From: Pseudolysinimonas sp051954455
GTDB lineage: Bacteria; Actinomycetota; Actinomycetes; Actinomycetales; Microbacteriaceae
Length of the DNA stretch: 64,000 nucleotides
Reading direction: 5' to 3'
Assembly: GCF_051954455.1 (NCBI RefSeq)
Contig: NZ_JBQCHS010000030.1
Location: 79,344-143,343, forward strand
Below the pieces are notes generated by a model, which worked only from the letters and a program-made list of their open reading frames with translations, did no database searches and was not told the DNA's origin. Shown here piece after piece: positions 42,178 to 50,907 of this stretch. Made by a program: the position numbers and the translations under genes. The stretch's first letter is position 1. Each line of letters opens with the position of its first letter.

Positions 42178-43827
42178 GTGAATCCGGCCGAGCTCCAGGC
42201 GCTGCTGCTGCGCGTCGTCCGTCAGGTCGCGGGGTCGGAGGCCGAGGTCGCCGACGCCGCCGTGACCCTCGAGCGTCCGCGCGATCCCGCGCACGGCGAT
42301 TGGGCCTCGAGCTTCGCGCTCAAGCTCGGCAAGGGGCTCGGACGGATCCCGCGCGAGTTCGCGACCGAGGTCGCCGGGCTGCTGGCGCAGGAGGACGGGA
42401 TCGCGGCCGCCGAGGTCGCCGGCCCCGGCTTCGTCAACATCCGTCTCGACGCCGCCGCCGCGGGCGAGCTCGCACGCCGCATCGTCGACGAGGGCGAGGC
42501 GTACGGCCGCGGCGATCTCTACGCCGGCGTGACCATGAACCTCGAGTTCGTCTCCGCGAACCCGACCGGCCCGATCCACCTCGGCGGCACCCGCTGGGCC
42601 GCCGTCGGCGACAGCCTCGCGCGCATCTTCCAGGCGCAGGGCGGTCTCGTCACCCGCGAGTACTACTTCAACGACCACGGTTCGCAGATCGACCGATTCG
42701 CGCGCAGCCTGCTCGCCGCGCATCGTGGCGAGCCGGCGCCGGAGGACGGCTACGGCGGCGGCTACATCCTCGAGATCGCGGCGGCCGTCGAGGCCGACTA
42801 CCCGGGCGACCTCGACGCGCTGCCGCGGGCCGAGCAGCAGGAGGTCTTCCGCGAGCTCGGCGTCGAGCGCATGTTCGGCGAGATCAAGGCGTCCCTGCAC
42901 GAGTTCGGCGTCGACTTCGACGTCTACTTCCACGAGGACTCGCTGCACGAGTCGGGTGCGGTCGAGCACGCCATCGACCGGCTCCGCGAGCTGGGGCACA
43001 TCTACGAGGCCCATGGCGCCACGTGGCTGCGCACGACCGAGTTCGGCGACGACAAGGACCGCGTCGTCATCAAGTCGGACGGCGAGGGCGCCTACATCTC
43101 GGGCGACCTGGCCTACTACCTCAACAAGCGCGAGCGCGGCTTCGAGCGGAACCTCATCATGCTCGGCGCCGACCACCACGGCTACGTGCAGCGCCTCATG
43201 GCGATGACGGCCGCGTTCGGCGACGTGCCCTACGTGAACCTCGAGATCCTGATCGGGCAGCTCGTCAACCTCCTGCGCGACGGCGAGGCGGTGCGCATGT
43301 CGAAGCGCAACGGCACGGTCGTCACGATGGAGGATCTCGTGGGCGCGATCGGCGTCGACGCGTCGCGCTACGCGCTCGTGCGCAGCTCCCTCGACTCCCC
43401 GATCGACATCGACCTCGGGCAGTGGTCGCGGAGGACGAACGACAACCCCGTCTTCTACGTGCAGTACGCGCACGCCCGCACCCGGGCGGTGTCCCGCAAC
43501 GCGGAGCAATCGGGGGTCGACGCGTCCGAGTTCGACGCCTCGACGCTGACCCACCCGACCGAGTCGATCCTGCTCGGCGCGCTCGCCGACTACCCGCGCA
43601 TCGTGCGCCAGGCGGCCGAGCTGCGCGAGCCGCACCGCGTCGCGCGCTTCCTCGAGGAGCTCGCCGGCAACTACCACCGCTGGTACGACTCAACCCGCGT
43701 CATCCCGCTCGGCGACGCCCCGGTGGAGTCCGTGCACCGCACGCGTCTGCGGCTCAACGATGCGACCGGCCAGGTGCTCCGCAACGGCCTGGGTCTTCTC
43801 GGCGTGAGCGCCCCCGACCGCATGTAG
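42178..43827 (+). CDS. argS: Arginyl-tRNA synthetase
   Basis: Charges tRNA-Arg. 549 residues: N-terminal additional domain (about 1-95), class I catalytic core with ANPTGPIHLGG (HIGH equivalent), the flexible loop RMSKRNGTVVT (KMSKS equivalent), and a C-terminal anticodon-binding domain with YVQYAHARTRAV and the end RNGLGLLGVSAPDRM. The GTG start fits the family N-terminus. The last 33 bp, including the stop, are found again 253 bp downstream with three differences. Confidence 0.96.
   Translation: MNPAELQALLLRVVRQVAGSEAEVADAAVTLERPRDPAHGDWASSFALKLGKGLGRIPREFATEVAGLLAQEDGIAAAEVAGPGFVNIRLDAAAAGELARRIVDEGEAYGRGDLYAGVTMNLEFVSANPTGPIHLGGTRWAAVGDSLARIFQAQGGLVTREYYFNDHGSQIDRFARSLLAAHRGEPAPEDGYGGGYILEIAAAVEADYPGDLDALPRAEQQEVFRELGVERMFGEIKASLHEFGVDFDVYFHEDSLHESGAVEHAIDRLRELGHIYEAHGATWLRTTEFGDDKDRVVIKSDGEGAYISGDLAYYLNKRERGFERNLIMLGADHHGYVQRLMAMTAAFGDVPYVNLEILIGQLVNLLRDGEAVRMSKRNGTVVTMEDLVGAIGVDASRYALVRSSLDSPIDIDLGQWSRRTNDNPVFYVQYAHARTRAVSRNAEQSGVDASEFDASTLTHPTESILLGALADYPRIVRQAAELREPHRVARFLEELAGNYHRWYDSTRVIPLGDAPVESVHRTRLRLNDATGQVLRNGLGLLGVSAPDRM
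43795..43827 (+). repeat. Direct repeat copy 1: 3' end of argS
   Basis: 33 bp coding the final LLGVSAPDRM-stop of argS. It matches 44048-44080 at 30 of 33 positions. Confidence 0.85.
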
Positions 43828-43844
43828 TCCCGCCCGCCCCGCCC

Positions 43845-43860
43845 GCGCTCTCAGGAGCGC
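43845..43860 (+). terminator. Hairpin after argS
   Basis: GCGCTC (43845-43850) and GAGCGC (43855-43860) with loop TCAG, 17 bp beyond the stop. No T tract. Confidence 0.45.
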
Positions 43861-43903
43861 CGGGCTCATCCCGTGCTCGGGGCCCCGTCTTGCTCACCGT
43901 GCG

Positions 43904-43974
43904 AAGTTCAGGATCCGCTGGCTCGCCGTGCGCATCCTCGACCCGACGCGCCGCGCGCACCTGAATTCTCGACG
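43904..43974 (+). repeat. AAGTTCAGG/CCTGAATTC element, copy B
   Basis: AAGTTCAGG (43904-43912), 47 bp, CCTGAATTC (43960-43968), then TCGACG. It shares the ends, the internal GACGCGCCGCG and nearly the same length with copy A at 21225. It lies between the two copies of the argS 3' end. Confidence 0.7.
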
Positions 43975-44047
43975 CGGAGCGCTCGGCGGGGCGGGACGCA
44001 CCGGGGCGGCCCGGAAGCGGAACGCCGGGGCCCGGAGCGCGACGGGA

Positions 44048-44080
44048 CTTCTCGGCGTGAGCGCATCCGGCCGCATGTAG
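44048..44080 (+). repeat. Direct repeat copy 2: duplicated argS 3' end
   Basis: 33 bp that differ from the true argS end at three positions and would encode LLGVSASGRM-stop. The TAG of this copy is also the start of the -10 hexamer TAGCCT of the next gene. Confidence 0.85.
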
Positions 44081-44083
44081 CCT
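44078..44083 (+). promoter_or_regulatory. Candidate -10 of the DUF2993 gene
   Basis: TAGCCT, 6 nt before the GTG, formed partly by the stop codon in the duplicated argS tail. Confidence 0.4.
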
Positions 44084-44089
44084 CGCCCC

Positions 44090-44872
44090 GTGAGCGAGGT
44101 CGACGCGGTCCGGATGCCGAGGAAGCGCCGACGGGCATGGCCGTGGGTGGTCCTCGTGCTGCTCGTGCTGCTGATCGTCGGCGTCGTCTTCGCGGGCGAC
44201 GCGGTCGCCCGGCCGATCGCGCAGGAGGCCGTCGCGCAGAAGATGGCCTCGGCGCTTGGCGTCGCGCCGTCGGACCTGAAGGTCAGCTTCGCGGCGACGC
44301 CCCTGCCGATCCAGCTGCTCGACGGCAAGGTCGACACCGTCGACGTCTCCGCGCCGAACCTCACGCTCGGGCCCATCACCGGCGACGCGACCGTGCACGT
44401 GGAGCAGGTGCCGCTCGACACCTCGAAGCCGGTCGGCGACATGAGGATCACGCTCACCGTCGACCAGCAGCGGATCGGGAACCTGGCGACGAAATTCGAC
44501 AGCGGAGGCATCCTCCAGACGCTCGACCTCCAGGCACCCAATGTGGTGGCGAACGGTCAGATCAGGGTGCTCGGCGCACCTGTCCCGATCGGCATCTCGA
44601 TGACCCCCGGAGCTGTCGACGGCAAACTCGCATTCGCCCCCGCGGCCGTGCGGATCGGCGACCAGACGATCACGGTCGAGCAGCTGCACCAGTTCCCGCC
44701 GCTCCGGCAGTTCGCCGATGAACTGGGCTCCCAGCAGACCGTCTGCATCGCCGACCACCTTCCCGCCGCTGTGAAGGTGACCTCGGTGAAGGTCGTCGGC
44801 CAGGACCTCGTCGCCACCGCGACCGGGAGCGGCGCCGTGCTCTCCCAGCTCGGCACCAAGGGCACCTGCTGA
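44090..44872 (+). CDS. DUF2993 (LmeA-like) membrane-anchored protein
   Basis: 260 residues: a basic N-terminus (RMPRKRRRAW), one membrane segment (about 17-37), and an extracytoplasmic DUF2993 domain (about 42-258) with the repeated LPIQLLDGKVDTVDVSAPNLTLG pattern. A relative in mycobacteria, LmeA, acts in lipomannan elongation and binds phospholipids; a cell-envelope role here is inference. Two Cys near the C-terminus (VCIADHL, KGTC) might pair. Its TGA overlaps the ATG of the LOG-family gene by one base. Confidence 0.85.
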   Translation: MSEVDAVRMPRKRRRAWPWVVLVLLVLLIVGVVFAGDAVARPIAQEAVAQKMASALGVAPSDLKVSFAATPLPIQLLDGKVDTVDVSAPNLTLGPITGDATVHVEQVPLDTSKPVGDMRITLTVDQQRIGNLATKFDSGGILQTLDLQAPNVVANGQIRVLGAPVPIGISMTPGAVDGKLAFAPAAVRIGDQTITVEQLHQFPPLRQFADELGSQQTVCIADHLPAAVKVTSVKVVGQDLVATATGSGAVLSQLGTKGTC

Positions 44873-45915
44873 TGCCGGAGACGCCCGCCGACCCGGGCGG
44901 GTCGGTGCTGCCGTTCACGCCGATCCGCAACACCGTCTACGCGCCCGACGAGCTGTTCGCCGGGTTCGACCCGGACGATCCCGACAGCTACGCCGCGACG
45001 ATGGACTTCGCCGCGTACCGCTGGTTCGTCGCGACCGGCCGCTCCACGCCGACGGACCCGTACCCGGCGATGATGCGGGCGCTGCACGACTCCTCGCTGA
45101 CGCTCGACGTCGGGCGGCTGATCGCGGGGGAGCGGGTCGTCGGCATCATGGGCGGGCACCAGCTCCCGCGCACCTCCGACGAGTACCGCGCGGTCGCGGA
45201 GCTCGGCCGCGACCTCGCCCGCCGCGGGATGCTCGTGCTCAGCGGCGGCGGGCCCGGCGCGATGGAGGCCGCCCACCTCGGCGCGGCGCTCTCGCGGCAC
45301 CCGCAGGCCGAGCTCGACTCCGCGATCTCGACCCTCGGGGCCGCGCCGACGATGCCGCGGATCCAGGGCATCGTGGCCCCGGATGGCCGGCCCGACGAGC
45401 GGCTGGTCCGCGCCGCGCACGACTGGATGGCGCCGGCGTGGACGATGAGCCGCGCCATCGTCGACCCGGCGCCGTCGCTCTCGATCCCGACCTGGCACTA
45501 CGGCCACGAGCCGACCACGCCCTTCGCGACCCGCATCGCGAAGCTGTTCCAGAACTCCATCCGCGAGGACGGGCTGCTCACCGTCGCCACGCAGGGCATC
45601 GTCTTCACGGCGGGCAGCGCCGGGACCCTGCAGGAGGTCTTCCAGGACGCGGAGCAGAACTTCTACGCCCCGACGGCGGACGACTTCAGCCCGATGATCT
45701 TCCTGGGCCGCGACTACTGGACCCGGGTGCTGCCGGTCGCGTCGCTCGTCGACACGCTGTTCGCCACCGCGGAGCCGGTCGTGGCGCAGGAGCGCACGCG
45801 GCGCATCCTCGTGACCGACGACATCGACGAGGCGGTGGCGCACCTCGAGGCGTTCACCCCGGCCCGGTCCCGCCTCGCCCGCGTTCAGGGACCCCGTCAT
45901 CCCTCGGTAAGCTGA
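44872..45915 (+). CDS. LOG-family (TIGR00730-like) Rossmann protein
   Basis: 347 residues, longer than the ~190 of typical cytokinin-activating LOG proteins, with an N-terminal extension of about 80 residues. It contains the phosphate-binding LSGGGPGAMEAAHLGA and, in place of PGGxGTxxE, GSAGTLQEVFQ. Canonical members hydrolyse nucleoside monophosphates to base and ribose phosphate. The changed motif makes the reaction uncertain, although the Thr and Glu are kept. TGATG overlap with the gene upstream. Confidence 0.85.
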   Translation: MPETPADPGGSVLPFTPIRNTVYAPDELFAGFDPDDPDSYAATMDFAAYRWFVATGRSTPTDPYPAMMRALHDSSLTLDVGRLIAGERVVGIMGGHQLPRTSDEYRAVAELGRDLARRGMLVLSGGGPGAMEAAHLGAALSRHPQAELDSAISTLGAAPTMPRIQGIVAPDGRPDERLVRAAHDWMAPAWTMSRAIVDPAPSLSIPTWHYGHEPTTPFATRIAKLFQNSIREDGLLTVATQGIVFTAGSAGTLQEVFQDAEQNFYAPTADDFSPMIFLGRDYWTRVLPVASLVDTLFATAEPVVAQERTRRILVTDDIDEAVAHLEAFTPARSRLARVQGPRHPSVS

Positions 45916-45981
45916 CTGGCGGTCTCAGGGGCCAATCCGGGCCCGCTCGCCTCACTCCGTCCTGTCGCCCTGTGAGGTCCC

Positions 45982-47391
45982 GTGTCCGCGAACCCGCTCG
46001 CGCCCGGTTGGCTCGTCCACCCGGACGACGCCAACGCGCTCGACGCGCGCGTCTGGCCGCGCGGCGCCCGCCGCGACGCCGACGGGGCGCTGACGCTCGC
46101 CGGCGTGCGGGCCGCCGAGCTGGCGCGGGAGTTCGGCACGCCGCTCTACGTGCTCGACGAGGACGACGCGCTCGGCCGTGCCGCGGAGATCCGTGACGCC
46201 TTCGCCGCGGCGTTCCCCGACGGCTCGCGGGTCTACTACGCGGGCAAGGCGTTCCTCAGCATCGAGGTCGCGCGCTGGATGGCGGATGCCGGCCTCGGCA
46301 TCGACGTCGCCTCCGGCGGCGAGCTCGCCGTCGCGCTCGCCGCGGGCGTCGATCCGGCGCGGCTCGGCCTGCACGGCAACAACAAGAGCTCCTCCGAGAT
46401 CGACCGCGCGGTCGGGGTCGGAGTGGGCGCGATCGTCCTGGACAGCGTGGTCGAGGTCGAACGTGTCGCCGAGGCCGCCCGCCGCCACGGCGTGGTGCAG
46501 GACGTGCGTCTGCGCATCAACTCGGGCGTGCACGCGTCGACGCACGAGTACCTGGCGACGGCCCGAGAGGATCAGAAGTTCGGCATCCCGATCGCCGACG
46601 CCGCCGAGGTGGTCGCCGGCATCCGCGACCGGCCGGAGCTTCGCTTCCTCGGCCTCCACTCGCACATCGGCTCGCAGATCTTCGAGTCGGCGGGCTTCGG
46701 CGAGGCGGCGCGCCGCCTGCTCGAGCTGCACGCCGCCCTCCTCACCGGGGGCGACGTCCCCGAGCTGAACCTCGGCGGCGGCTTCGGCATCGCCTACACG
46801 GGCGCCGACGAGGTGGTGCCGATCGCGACGATCGCGGCCGAGCTCGCGCGTGTCGTGACGGGGGAGTGCGCCCGGCTCGGCATCCCGGTGCCGCGCATCG
46901 CGATCGAGCCGGGGCGGGTCGTCATCGGCCCGTCGACCGTGACGCTGTACGAGGTCGGCACGATCAAGGACGTCCTGGTCACGGCCGACAACGGCGGCAG
47001 CGCCGTGCGCCGCTACGTAAGCGTCGACGGCGGGATGAGCGACAACGTCCGGCCCGCGCTCTACGCGGCCGACTACACGGTGCGGATCGCGAACCGGCGC
47101 TCCGACGCCGACCCGGCGCTCGTGCGCGTGGCCGGCAAGCACTGCGAGTCGGGCGACATCGTCGTGCGCGCCGACTACCTGCCGGGTGACGTGCGCCCGG
47201 GCGATCTGCTCGCGGTCCCCGCGACCGGCGCCTATTGCTGGTCGCTCGCGAGCAATTACAACTACCTCGGCCGCCCCGCGGTCGTGGCCGTGAAGGACGG
47301 CGCCGCCCGCGCGATCGTGCGGCGCGAGACGGAGGACGACCTGTTGTCACGCGACCTGGCCCCGCGATCCGATCGACGGAGCCGCGCATGA
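45982..47391 (+). CDS. lysA: Diaminopimelate decarboxylase
   Basis: Last step of lysine synthesis: meso-diaminopimelate to lysine, PLP-dependent. 469 residues, alanine racemase/ODC fold: PLP Lys89 in YYAGKAF, HSHIGSQIF, LNLGGGFG, EPGR, and the active-site Cys in HCESGD. GTG preceded by GAGG. The stop overlaps the ATG of hom (ATGA), tying lysine and threonine/methionine synthesis in one operon. Confidence 0.96.
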   Translation: MSANPLAPGWLVHPDDANALDARVWPRGARRDADGALTLAGVRAAELAREFGTPLYVLDEDDALGRAAEIRDAFAAAFPDGSRVYYAGKAFLSIEVARWMADAGLGIDVASGGELAVALAAGVDPARLGLHGNNKSSSEIDRAVGVGVGAIVLDSVVEVERVAEAARRHGVVQDVRLRINSGVHASTHEYLATAREDQKFGIPIADAAEVVAGIRDRPELRFLGLHSHIGSQIFESAGFGEAARRLLELHAALLTGGDVPELNLGGGFGIAYTGADEVVPIATIAAELARVVTGECARLGIPVPRIAIEPGRVVIGPSTVTLYEVGTIKDVLVTADNGGSAVRRYVSVDGGMSDNVRPALYAADYTVRIANRRSDADPALVRVAGKHCESGDIVVRADYLPGDVRPGDLLAVPATGAYCWSLASNYNYLGRPAVVAVKDGAARAIVRRETEDDLLSRDLAPRSDRRSRA

Positions 47392-48716
47392 TCGAGTACC
47401 GCGACCTCCGCATCGCGATCCTCGGGGCCGGCTCGGTCGGCGCCCAGGTCGCGCGCCTGCTGCTCGAGAACCGGCAGGAGCTCTCCGACCGCGTCGGCGC
47501 CGGCCTCGAACTCGTCGGTATCGCCGTACGCGACCTCGACGCACCGCGCACCGCGGAGCTGCCGCACGAGCTCCTCACCACCGACGCGCGCTCGCTCATC
47601 CTGGGCGCCGACATCGTGATCGAGCTGATGGGCGGACTCGAGCCCGCCCGGGAGTACCTCGAGCTCGCCCTCACCTCCGGCGCCGACGTCATCACCGCCA
47701 ACAAGGCGCTCCTCGCGACCCACGGCCCCGAGCTGTTCGAGATCGCGGAGCAGGTCGGCGCGCAGCTGTACTACGAGGCGGCGGTCGGCGGCGCGATCCC
47801 GATCATCCGGCCGCTCCGCGACAGCCTCGCGGGCGACCGGGTGCACCGCATCCTCGGCATCGTCAACGGCACCACCAACTACATCCTCGACCGCATGGAC
47901 ACGGAGGGCGACTCGCTCGACGAGGCGCTCGCCGAGGCCACCCGGCTCGGCTATGCGGAGGCCGACCCGACCGCCGACATCGGCGGCTTCGACGCGGCGC
48001 ACAAGGCTGCGATCCTGGCGAGCCTCGCGTTCCATACGACCGTGCCGCTCGACGCCGTCTACCGCGAGGGCATCGAGCACGTCACCCATGCGCAGGTGGA
48101 GGGGGCGAAGGCGGCCGGGTACGTCGTCAAGCTGCTGGCGGTGTGCGAGCGGCTGACGGATCCGGAGACCGGCGTCGAGGGCGTCGCGGCCCGCGTCCAC
48201 CCGGCCCTCGTGCCGGCGACCCACCCGCTCGCGGCGGTGCGCGGCGTGAACAACGCCGTCTACGTCGAGGCGGAGGCGGCCGGCCCGCTGATGTTCTACG
48301 GCGCCGGCGCCGGCGGTGTGCAGACCGCGTCGGCCGTGCTCGGCGACCTCGTCTCCGCCGCCCGCCGTCACGTGATCGGCGGCCCCGGGATCACGGAGCC
48401 GACCCAGAGCGAGGTCCCGGTCCTCCCGATCGCGAGCGTCGTCACCCGCTACCAGATCACCCTGCAGGTGGCCGACCGTCCCGGCGTGCTCGCGACGATC
48501 GCGACGATGTTCAGCGACCACGGCGTCTCGGTGGAGGCGGTCCAGCAGTCGGTCCCGCAGGATGCGGCCGGGCAGGGGGAGCACGCCGCCACCGCTACCC
48601 TGGTGATCGGCACCCACCGAGCGACCGAGGCGGCGCTCGCGGCGACCGTCGAGGCCCTCGAGGCCGGCGACGTGGTCGTCGAGGTGACGAGCGTGCTGCG
48701 AGTAGAGGGTCTGTAA
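47388..48716 (+). CDS. hom: Homoserine dehydrogenase
   Basis: Reduces aspartate semialdehyde to homoserine, the branch point to threonine and methionine. 442 residues: NAD(P) motif ILGAGSVGAQVA, ANKALLA, the signature GIVNGTTNYIL, ADPTADIGGFDAAHKAAILA, and a C-terminal ACT domain (about 358-440; LQVADRPGVLATIATMFSDHGVSVEAVQQ), which in relatives mediates threonine inhibition. Overlaps lysA; 23 bp before thrC. Confidence 0.96.
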   Translation: MIEYRDLRIAILGAGSVGAQVARLLLENRQELSDRVGAGLELVGIAVRDLDAPRTAELPHELLTTDARSLILGADIVIELMGGLEPAREYLELALTSGADVITANKALLATHGPELFEIAEQVGAQLYYEAAVGGAIPIIRPLRDSLAGDRVHRILGIVNGTTNYILDRMDTEGDSLDEALAEATRLGYAEADPTADIGGFDAAHKAAILASLAFHTTVPLDAVYREGIEHVTHAQVEGAKAAGYVVKLLAVCERLTDPETGVEGVAARVHPALVPATHPLAAVRGVNNAVYVEAEAAGPLMFYGAGAGGVQTASAVLGDLVSAARRHVIGGPGITEPTQSEVPVLPIASVVTRYQITLQVADRPGVLATIATMFSDHGVSVEAVQQSVPQDAAGQGEHAATATLVIGTHRATEAALAATVEALEAGDVVVEVTSVLRVEGL

Positions 48717-48739
48717 CGCATGGCGCAGGAGCGGTTCTG

Positions 48740-49816
48740 ATGGCACAGTGGCGCGGCGTCCTCCGCGAGTACGCGGACCGGCTCGACGTGACGGACGCGA
48801 CGCCCGTCGTCACGCTCGGCGAGGGCGGCACCCCGCTCATCCCGGCCCCGGCGCTCGAGCGCCGCACGGGCGCGAAGGTCTGGGTCAAGTTCGAGGGCAT
48901 GAATCCGACGGGATCCTTCAAGGACCGCGGCATGACGATGGCCGTCTCCAAGGCGGTCGAGCGCGGCGCCCAGGCGATCATCTGCGCCTCCACCGGCAAC
49001 ACCTCCGCCTCCGCCGCCGCGTACGCGACGCACGCGGGCATCACGGCCGCCGTTCTCGTCCCCGAGGGCAGGATCGCGATGGGCAAGCTCGCGCAGGCGA
49101 TCGCCCACGGCGCGGAGCTCATCCAGATCCGCGGCACCTTCGACGATGCGCTCGAGATCGCGCGCGAGCTCGCCGACGGCTACCCCGTGCACCTGGTCAA
49201 CTCGGTCAACAACGACCGCATCGAGGGCCAGAAGACGGCCGCGTTCGAGGTCGTCGAGGTGCTCGGCGACGCCCCCGACTTCCACTTCATCCCGGTCGGC
49301 AACGCGGGCAACTACACCGCGTACACGCGCGGCTACCGCGAGGACCTCGCCGCGGGCGCGTCCACGCGCATGCCCCGCATGTTCGGCTTCCAGGCCGAGG
49401 GCTCGGCGCCGATCATTCGCGGCGAGGTCGTCAAGGACCCGGACACGATCGCCAGCGCGATCCGCATCGGCAACCCCGCCTCCTGGCGTCTCGCGCTCGA
49501 GGCCCGCGACGAGACGGGCGGCCACTTCGGCGCGATCAGCGACGCCAAGATCCTCGAGGCGCACCGCATCCTCTCCTCCGAGGTCGGCATCTTCGTCGAG
49601 CCGGCCTCGGCCATCAGCGTGGCGGGGCTCCTCGAGCGCGCGGAGGCCGGGGTCATCCCGGCCGGGTCGACCTGCGTGCTGACGGTCACGGGCCACGGCC
49701 TCAAGGACCCGCAGTGGGCTCTCCGTACCCCCGACGGCGCCGACGTCCAGCCCACCGTCGTCGACGCCGAGACCTCCGCGGTCGCCGACGTGCTGGGCCT
49801 CGCGGTGCCCGCGTGA
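48740..49816 (+). CDS. thrC: Threonine synthase
   Basis: Converts O-phosphohomoserine to threonine, PLP-dependent. 358 residues, short actinobacterial form: GEGGTPLIPAPALE, PLP Lys61 in NPTGSFKDRGM, STGNTSAS, VGNAGNYTAY. ATG at 48740 with GCAGGAG upstream. Its stop overlaps thrB by four bases (GTGA). Confidence 0.96.
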   Translation: MAQWRGVLREYADRLDVTDATPVVTLGEGGTPLIPAPALERRTGAKVWVKFEGMNPTGSFKDRGMTMAVSKAVERGAQAIICASTGNTSASAAAYATHAGITAAVLVPEGRIAMGKLAQAIAHGAELIQIRGTFDDALEIARELADGYPVHLVNSVNNDRIEGQKTAAFEVVEVLGDAPDFHFIPVGNAGNYTAYTRGYREDLAAGASTRMPRMFGFQAEGSAPIIRGEVVKDPDTIASAIRIGNPASWRLALEARDETGGHFGAISDAKILEAHRILSSEVGIFVEPASAISVAGLLERAEAGVIPAGSTCVLTVTGHGLKDPQWALRTPDGADVQPTVVDAETSAVADVLGLAVPA

Positions 49817-50778
49817 CCCCAGCGGCGGCCGGGAGCGGGTCGGCGGTCCCGGTCGGGCGCGCCGTCCACGTCAAGGTCCCCGCGACCACCGCGAACCTCG
49901 GCCCCGGCTTCGACACGCTCGGACTCGCCCTCTCGCTCTACAACGAGCTCGACGTCGAGGTGCTGCCGACCCACGGGCTCGAGATCGCGGTCGAGGGGAT
50001 CGGCGCCGAGGACGTGCCGACCGACACCTCGAACCTCGTCGTCCGTTCGCTCGCGCACGCGTTCGCGTGGGCCGGGGTCGAGCTGCCGGGGCTGCGGCTC
50101 ACGGCGCGCGACGCCATCCCGCACGGGCGCGGGATGGGCTCCTCCGGCGCCGCGATCGTCGCCGGGATCATGGCCGCCAAGGGCCTGCTGGACGGGATCG
50201 TGGAGATCGACGCGAGCCGGGCGCTCGCCCTCGCGACCGAGCTGGAGGGCCATCCCGACAACGTCGCGCCGGCCCTGTTCGGCAGCCTCACCATCGCATG
50301 GATGACCCCGGACGGCCCGCAGCACAAGCGCCTCATGGTGCACCGGGGCGTCTCGCCGCTCGTGGCCGTGCCGGCCGGGACGATGTCGACGGCCCTCGCC
50401 CGCAGCCTCCAGCCGCAGTCCGTGCCGCACGAGGACGCGATCTTCAACGTGTCGCGATCGGCCCTGCTCATCGCCGCGCTCATCCAGAGCCCCGAGCTCC
50501 TGCTCGCCGCGACCGAGGACAAGCTGCATCAGAGCTACCGCGCGGGGGCGATGCCGGAGACCGACCGTCTCATCCGCCTGCTGCGGGAGCACGGCCTCGC
50601 CGCCGTCGTCTCGGGCGCCGGCCCGTCGATCCTCGTGCTCGGCAGCGACCCCGCCCAGCGCCTGCGCGCCGCCGACCTCATCGAGGAGCACGCCGAGACG
50701 CCCTGGGAGTCGCTGCTGCTCGCCGTCGACTTCCGCGGTGCTACAGTGGTGCCGCACTCGACGCACGCCGCGGCCTGA
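49813..50778 (+). CDS. thrB: Homoserine kinase
   Basis: Phosphorylates homoserine for ThrC. 321 residues of the GHMP kinase family: VKVPATTANLGPGFDTLGLAL, the ATP loop PHGRGMGSSGAAIVAG, and the C-terminal GHMP motif VVSGAGPSILVLG. GTG start overlaps the thrC stop. Last gene of the lysA-hom-thrC-thrB set; 129 bp to rho. Confidence 0.96.
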   Translation: MTPAAAGSGSAVPVGRAVHVKVPATTANLGPGFDTLGLALSLYNELDVEVLPTHGLEIAVEGIGAEDVPTDTSNLVVRSLAHAFAWAGVELPGLRLTARDAIPHGRGMGSSGAAIVAGIMAAKGLLDGIVEIDASRALALATELEGHPDNVAPALFGSLTIAWMTPDGPQHKRLMVHRGVSPLVAVPAGTMSTALARSLQPQSVPHEDAIFNVSRSALLIAALIQSPELLLAATEDKLHQSYRAGAMPETDRLIRLLREHGLAAVVSGAGPSILVLGSDPAQRLRAADLIEEHAETPWESLLLAVDFRGATVVPHSTHAAA

Positions 50779-50863
50779 CCCGGCGGACGGCTTCGGGTCG
50801 CACTTCCCACCGGCACCCGCCACCTGCGGCACGTTCCTGCGTGCACGGGGCGGGGGCCTGATC

Positions 50864-50888
50864 CCCGGGCTGGAATTCTGCGCCCGGG
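50864..50888 (+). other. Leader hairpin just before the rho ribosome binding site
   Basis: CCCGGGC (50864-50870) and GCCCGGG (50882-50888) form a 7-bp stem with an 11-nt loop. The ribosome binding site GAAAGGA starts two bases later. It could terminate thrB transcription or regulate rho, which is autoregulated in other bacteria. Confidence 0.45.
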
Positions 50889-50907
50889 TTGAAAGGACCA
50901 TCCCGTC

